A DNA stretch of 64,000 nucleotides from CAZCBX01 sp964497185 (GTDB lineage: Bacteria; Bdellovibrionota_G; JALEGL01; JAGRMV01): the NCBI GenBank assembly GCA_964497185.1, contig CAZCBX010000013.1, positions 1 to 64,000 on the forward strand, written 5' to 3'. The notes under the pieces were generated by a model. It did not search any database and was not told the DNA's origin. It saw only the letters and a program-made list of their open reading frames with translations. The position numbers and the translations under genes were made by a program. Positions 63,014 to 64,000 of the stretch are shown piece by piece. Every line of letters begins with the position of its first letter. The first letter of the stretch is position 1.

Positions 63014-63951
63014 AGCCGTTGCACAATATAAAATCCAGACAGCAATTGCGCAAAGAACTGGCACAAGAAGATTTTCAGCGCCGCGTTTGCAGTTTTTATC
63101 GATACCACGCGATAGAAGAACCCTACGTGTTTCGCAATTCACTGTACCGCAAATGGGAGCCATTAAAAGTGTTTGGCCGCATCTATGTGGCCCACGAGGG
63201 CATCAATGCTCAAATCAGCGTGCCGCAGCCCCAATGGGACGCGTTTGTGGCGTCGTTGGATGCCTTTGAACCCACCAAGGCCATATTCGTCAACACAGCA
63301 GTGACCCACGCCAACGATGCTTTTTTAAAACTCGATATCAAAGTCAGAGAAAAAATTGTGGCCGATGGGCTTCAAGAAGATATTTTTTCCATATCGGAAC
63401 GTGGCCAGCATTTGGACCCCATTGCATTTCATGAAAAAATGAGTCAAGAGGATGTTTTGGTGGTCGATACACGAAACGATTATGAATGTGAAATTGGCCA
63501 TTTTGAAAACGCCCTTACCCCCACTTCCAAAACCTTTCGCGATGTTTTGCCCGAATTAAAAGAAAAGTTGGCTGAAAACAAAGACAAAGAAATTCTTATG
63601 TACTGCACAGGCGGCATTCGATGCGAGAAAGCCAGTGCTTATTTTAAAAAACATGGTTTCACCCAAGTCTACCAACTGCAAGGCGGCATCATTAACTACC
63701 TTCATCAAACCAAACAAAAAGGATTGTCTTCCAAGTTTCACGGCAGCAATTTTGTATTTGATGGCCGAATGGCAGAGCCCATAGATGCACAGAAGCTGGG
63801 TCGGTGCATCACATGTGACGCACCTTTTGACAAGCATGTGGATTGTGCCAATCAGCGATGCCATCGACTGATGGTTCAATGTGACCAATGCAGCCAGCAA
63901 CTTCATGCATGCTGCAGTCAGTCCTGCGCGGATATGGTACAAATGCAGTAA
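63010..63951 (+). CDS. trhO: tRNA uridine(34) hydroxylase, rhodanese-domain TrhO/YceA
   Basis: The 313-residue protein begins with the YceA N-domain (VCSFYRYHAIEEP, VFGRIYVAHEGINAQISVP), followed by a rhodanese domain with VLVVDTRNDYECEIGHFENA and the active-site cysteine in LMYCTGGIRCEKASAYFKKHGF. The C-terminal part carries several CxxC pairs (RCITCDAP, CANQRCHRL, CDQCSQQ, CCSQSC) that should bind zinc. The family makes 5-hydroxyuridine 34 in tRNA. It is coupled to the GST gene and is the last complete gene in the window. Confidence 0.92.
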   Translation: MKPLHNIKSRQQLRKELAQEDFQRRVCSFYRYHAIEEPYVFRNSLYRKWEPLKVFGRIYVAHEGINAQISVPQPQWDAFVASLDAFEPTKAIFVNTAVTHANDAFLKLDIKVREKIVADGLQEDIFSISERGQHLDPIAFHEKMSQEDVLVVDTRNDYECEIGHFENALTPTSKTFRDVLPELKEKLAENKDKEILMYCTGGIRCEKASAYFKKHGFTQVYQLQGGIINYLHQTKQKGLSSKFHGSNFVFDGRMAEPIDAQKLGRCITCDAPFDKHVDCANQRCHRLMVQCDQCSQQLHACCSQSCADMVQMQ

Positions 63952-64000
63952 TTTCTGCATTTTTCGCTTTCTATTTTTTACAAACTTCAATAGCGTTTAC

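Overview
The window is a gene-dense, moderate-GC bacterial chromosome segment with about 57 protein genes, one tRNA and no rRNA, phage, plasmid, insertion-sequence or CRISPR genes. Gram-negative features are clear: SecDF-YajC, an OmpA-type outer-membrane protein, lipoproteins and an MltB-like lytic transglycosylase. A Ser/Thr kinase with PEGA repeats, an NtrC-type sigma-54 activator, an REC-HD-GYP regulator and an HAE3-type RND pump recall the deltaproteobacterial grade (Myxococcota, Bdellovibrionota, SAR324 and relatives). That placement is an inference from gene content only.

Layout. 1-4 kb: a cut-off peptidase-like ORF, a calcium-repeat lipoprotein and the xseB-ispA-tlyA operon. 4.0-4.7 kb: a gene-free stretch full of palindromes that ends in tRNA-Arg(CCT). 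4.7-10.8 kb: an ABC-F ATPase, a secreted protein, prfB, a class A penicillin-binding protein and a phasin-like protein. 10.9-19.8 kb (minus strand): uracil-DNA-glycosylase-like gene, zinc-ribbon membrane protein, queA, tgt, yajC, secD, secF, recJ. 19.9-25.6 kb (plus strand): fadI-fadJ for beta-oxidation, then an orphan RnfD/NqrB-like membrane protein and a DUF2330 protein. 25.6-31.4 kb (minus strand): a secreted protein, two 34-residue paralogous membrane microproteins, a PEGA kinase, a metal/cobalamin receptor and a PocR-NtrC activator. 31.6-41 kb: RND pump, transglycosylase, HD-GYP regulator, tdk, nfuA-like gene, phosphatase, argR and an NhaC antiporter. 41-53.7 kb: a second antiporter and the aromatic amino-acid catabolism block. 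53.7-64 kb: OmpA protein, Cys/Met PLP enzyme, the ppk2-sixA-ppx polyphosphate operon, a DEAD-type helicase, a kinase facing a PP2C phosphatase, a GST and trhO.

How genes work together. phhA and phhB convert phenylalanine to tyrosine. A HisC-family aminotransferase, hppD, hmgA and a fumarylacetoacetase can take tyrosine to fumarate and acetoacetate. Maleylacetoacetate isomerase is not in the window. The polyphosphate genes cover synthesis or use (PPK2) and hydrolysis (Ppx).

The most unusual items are: (1) the tandem microprotein genes at 26.2-26.6 kb, absent from normal gene calls, each with a matching sigma-54-like promoter and a structured spacer between them; (2) an in-frame CrcB-oligopeptidase B fusion at 50.1-52.5 kb; (3) a family of long intergenic hairpins with unrelated arms but related loops, including two loops of exactly 41 nt with a shared 27-nt core.
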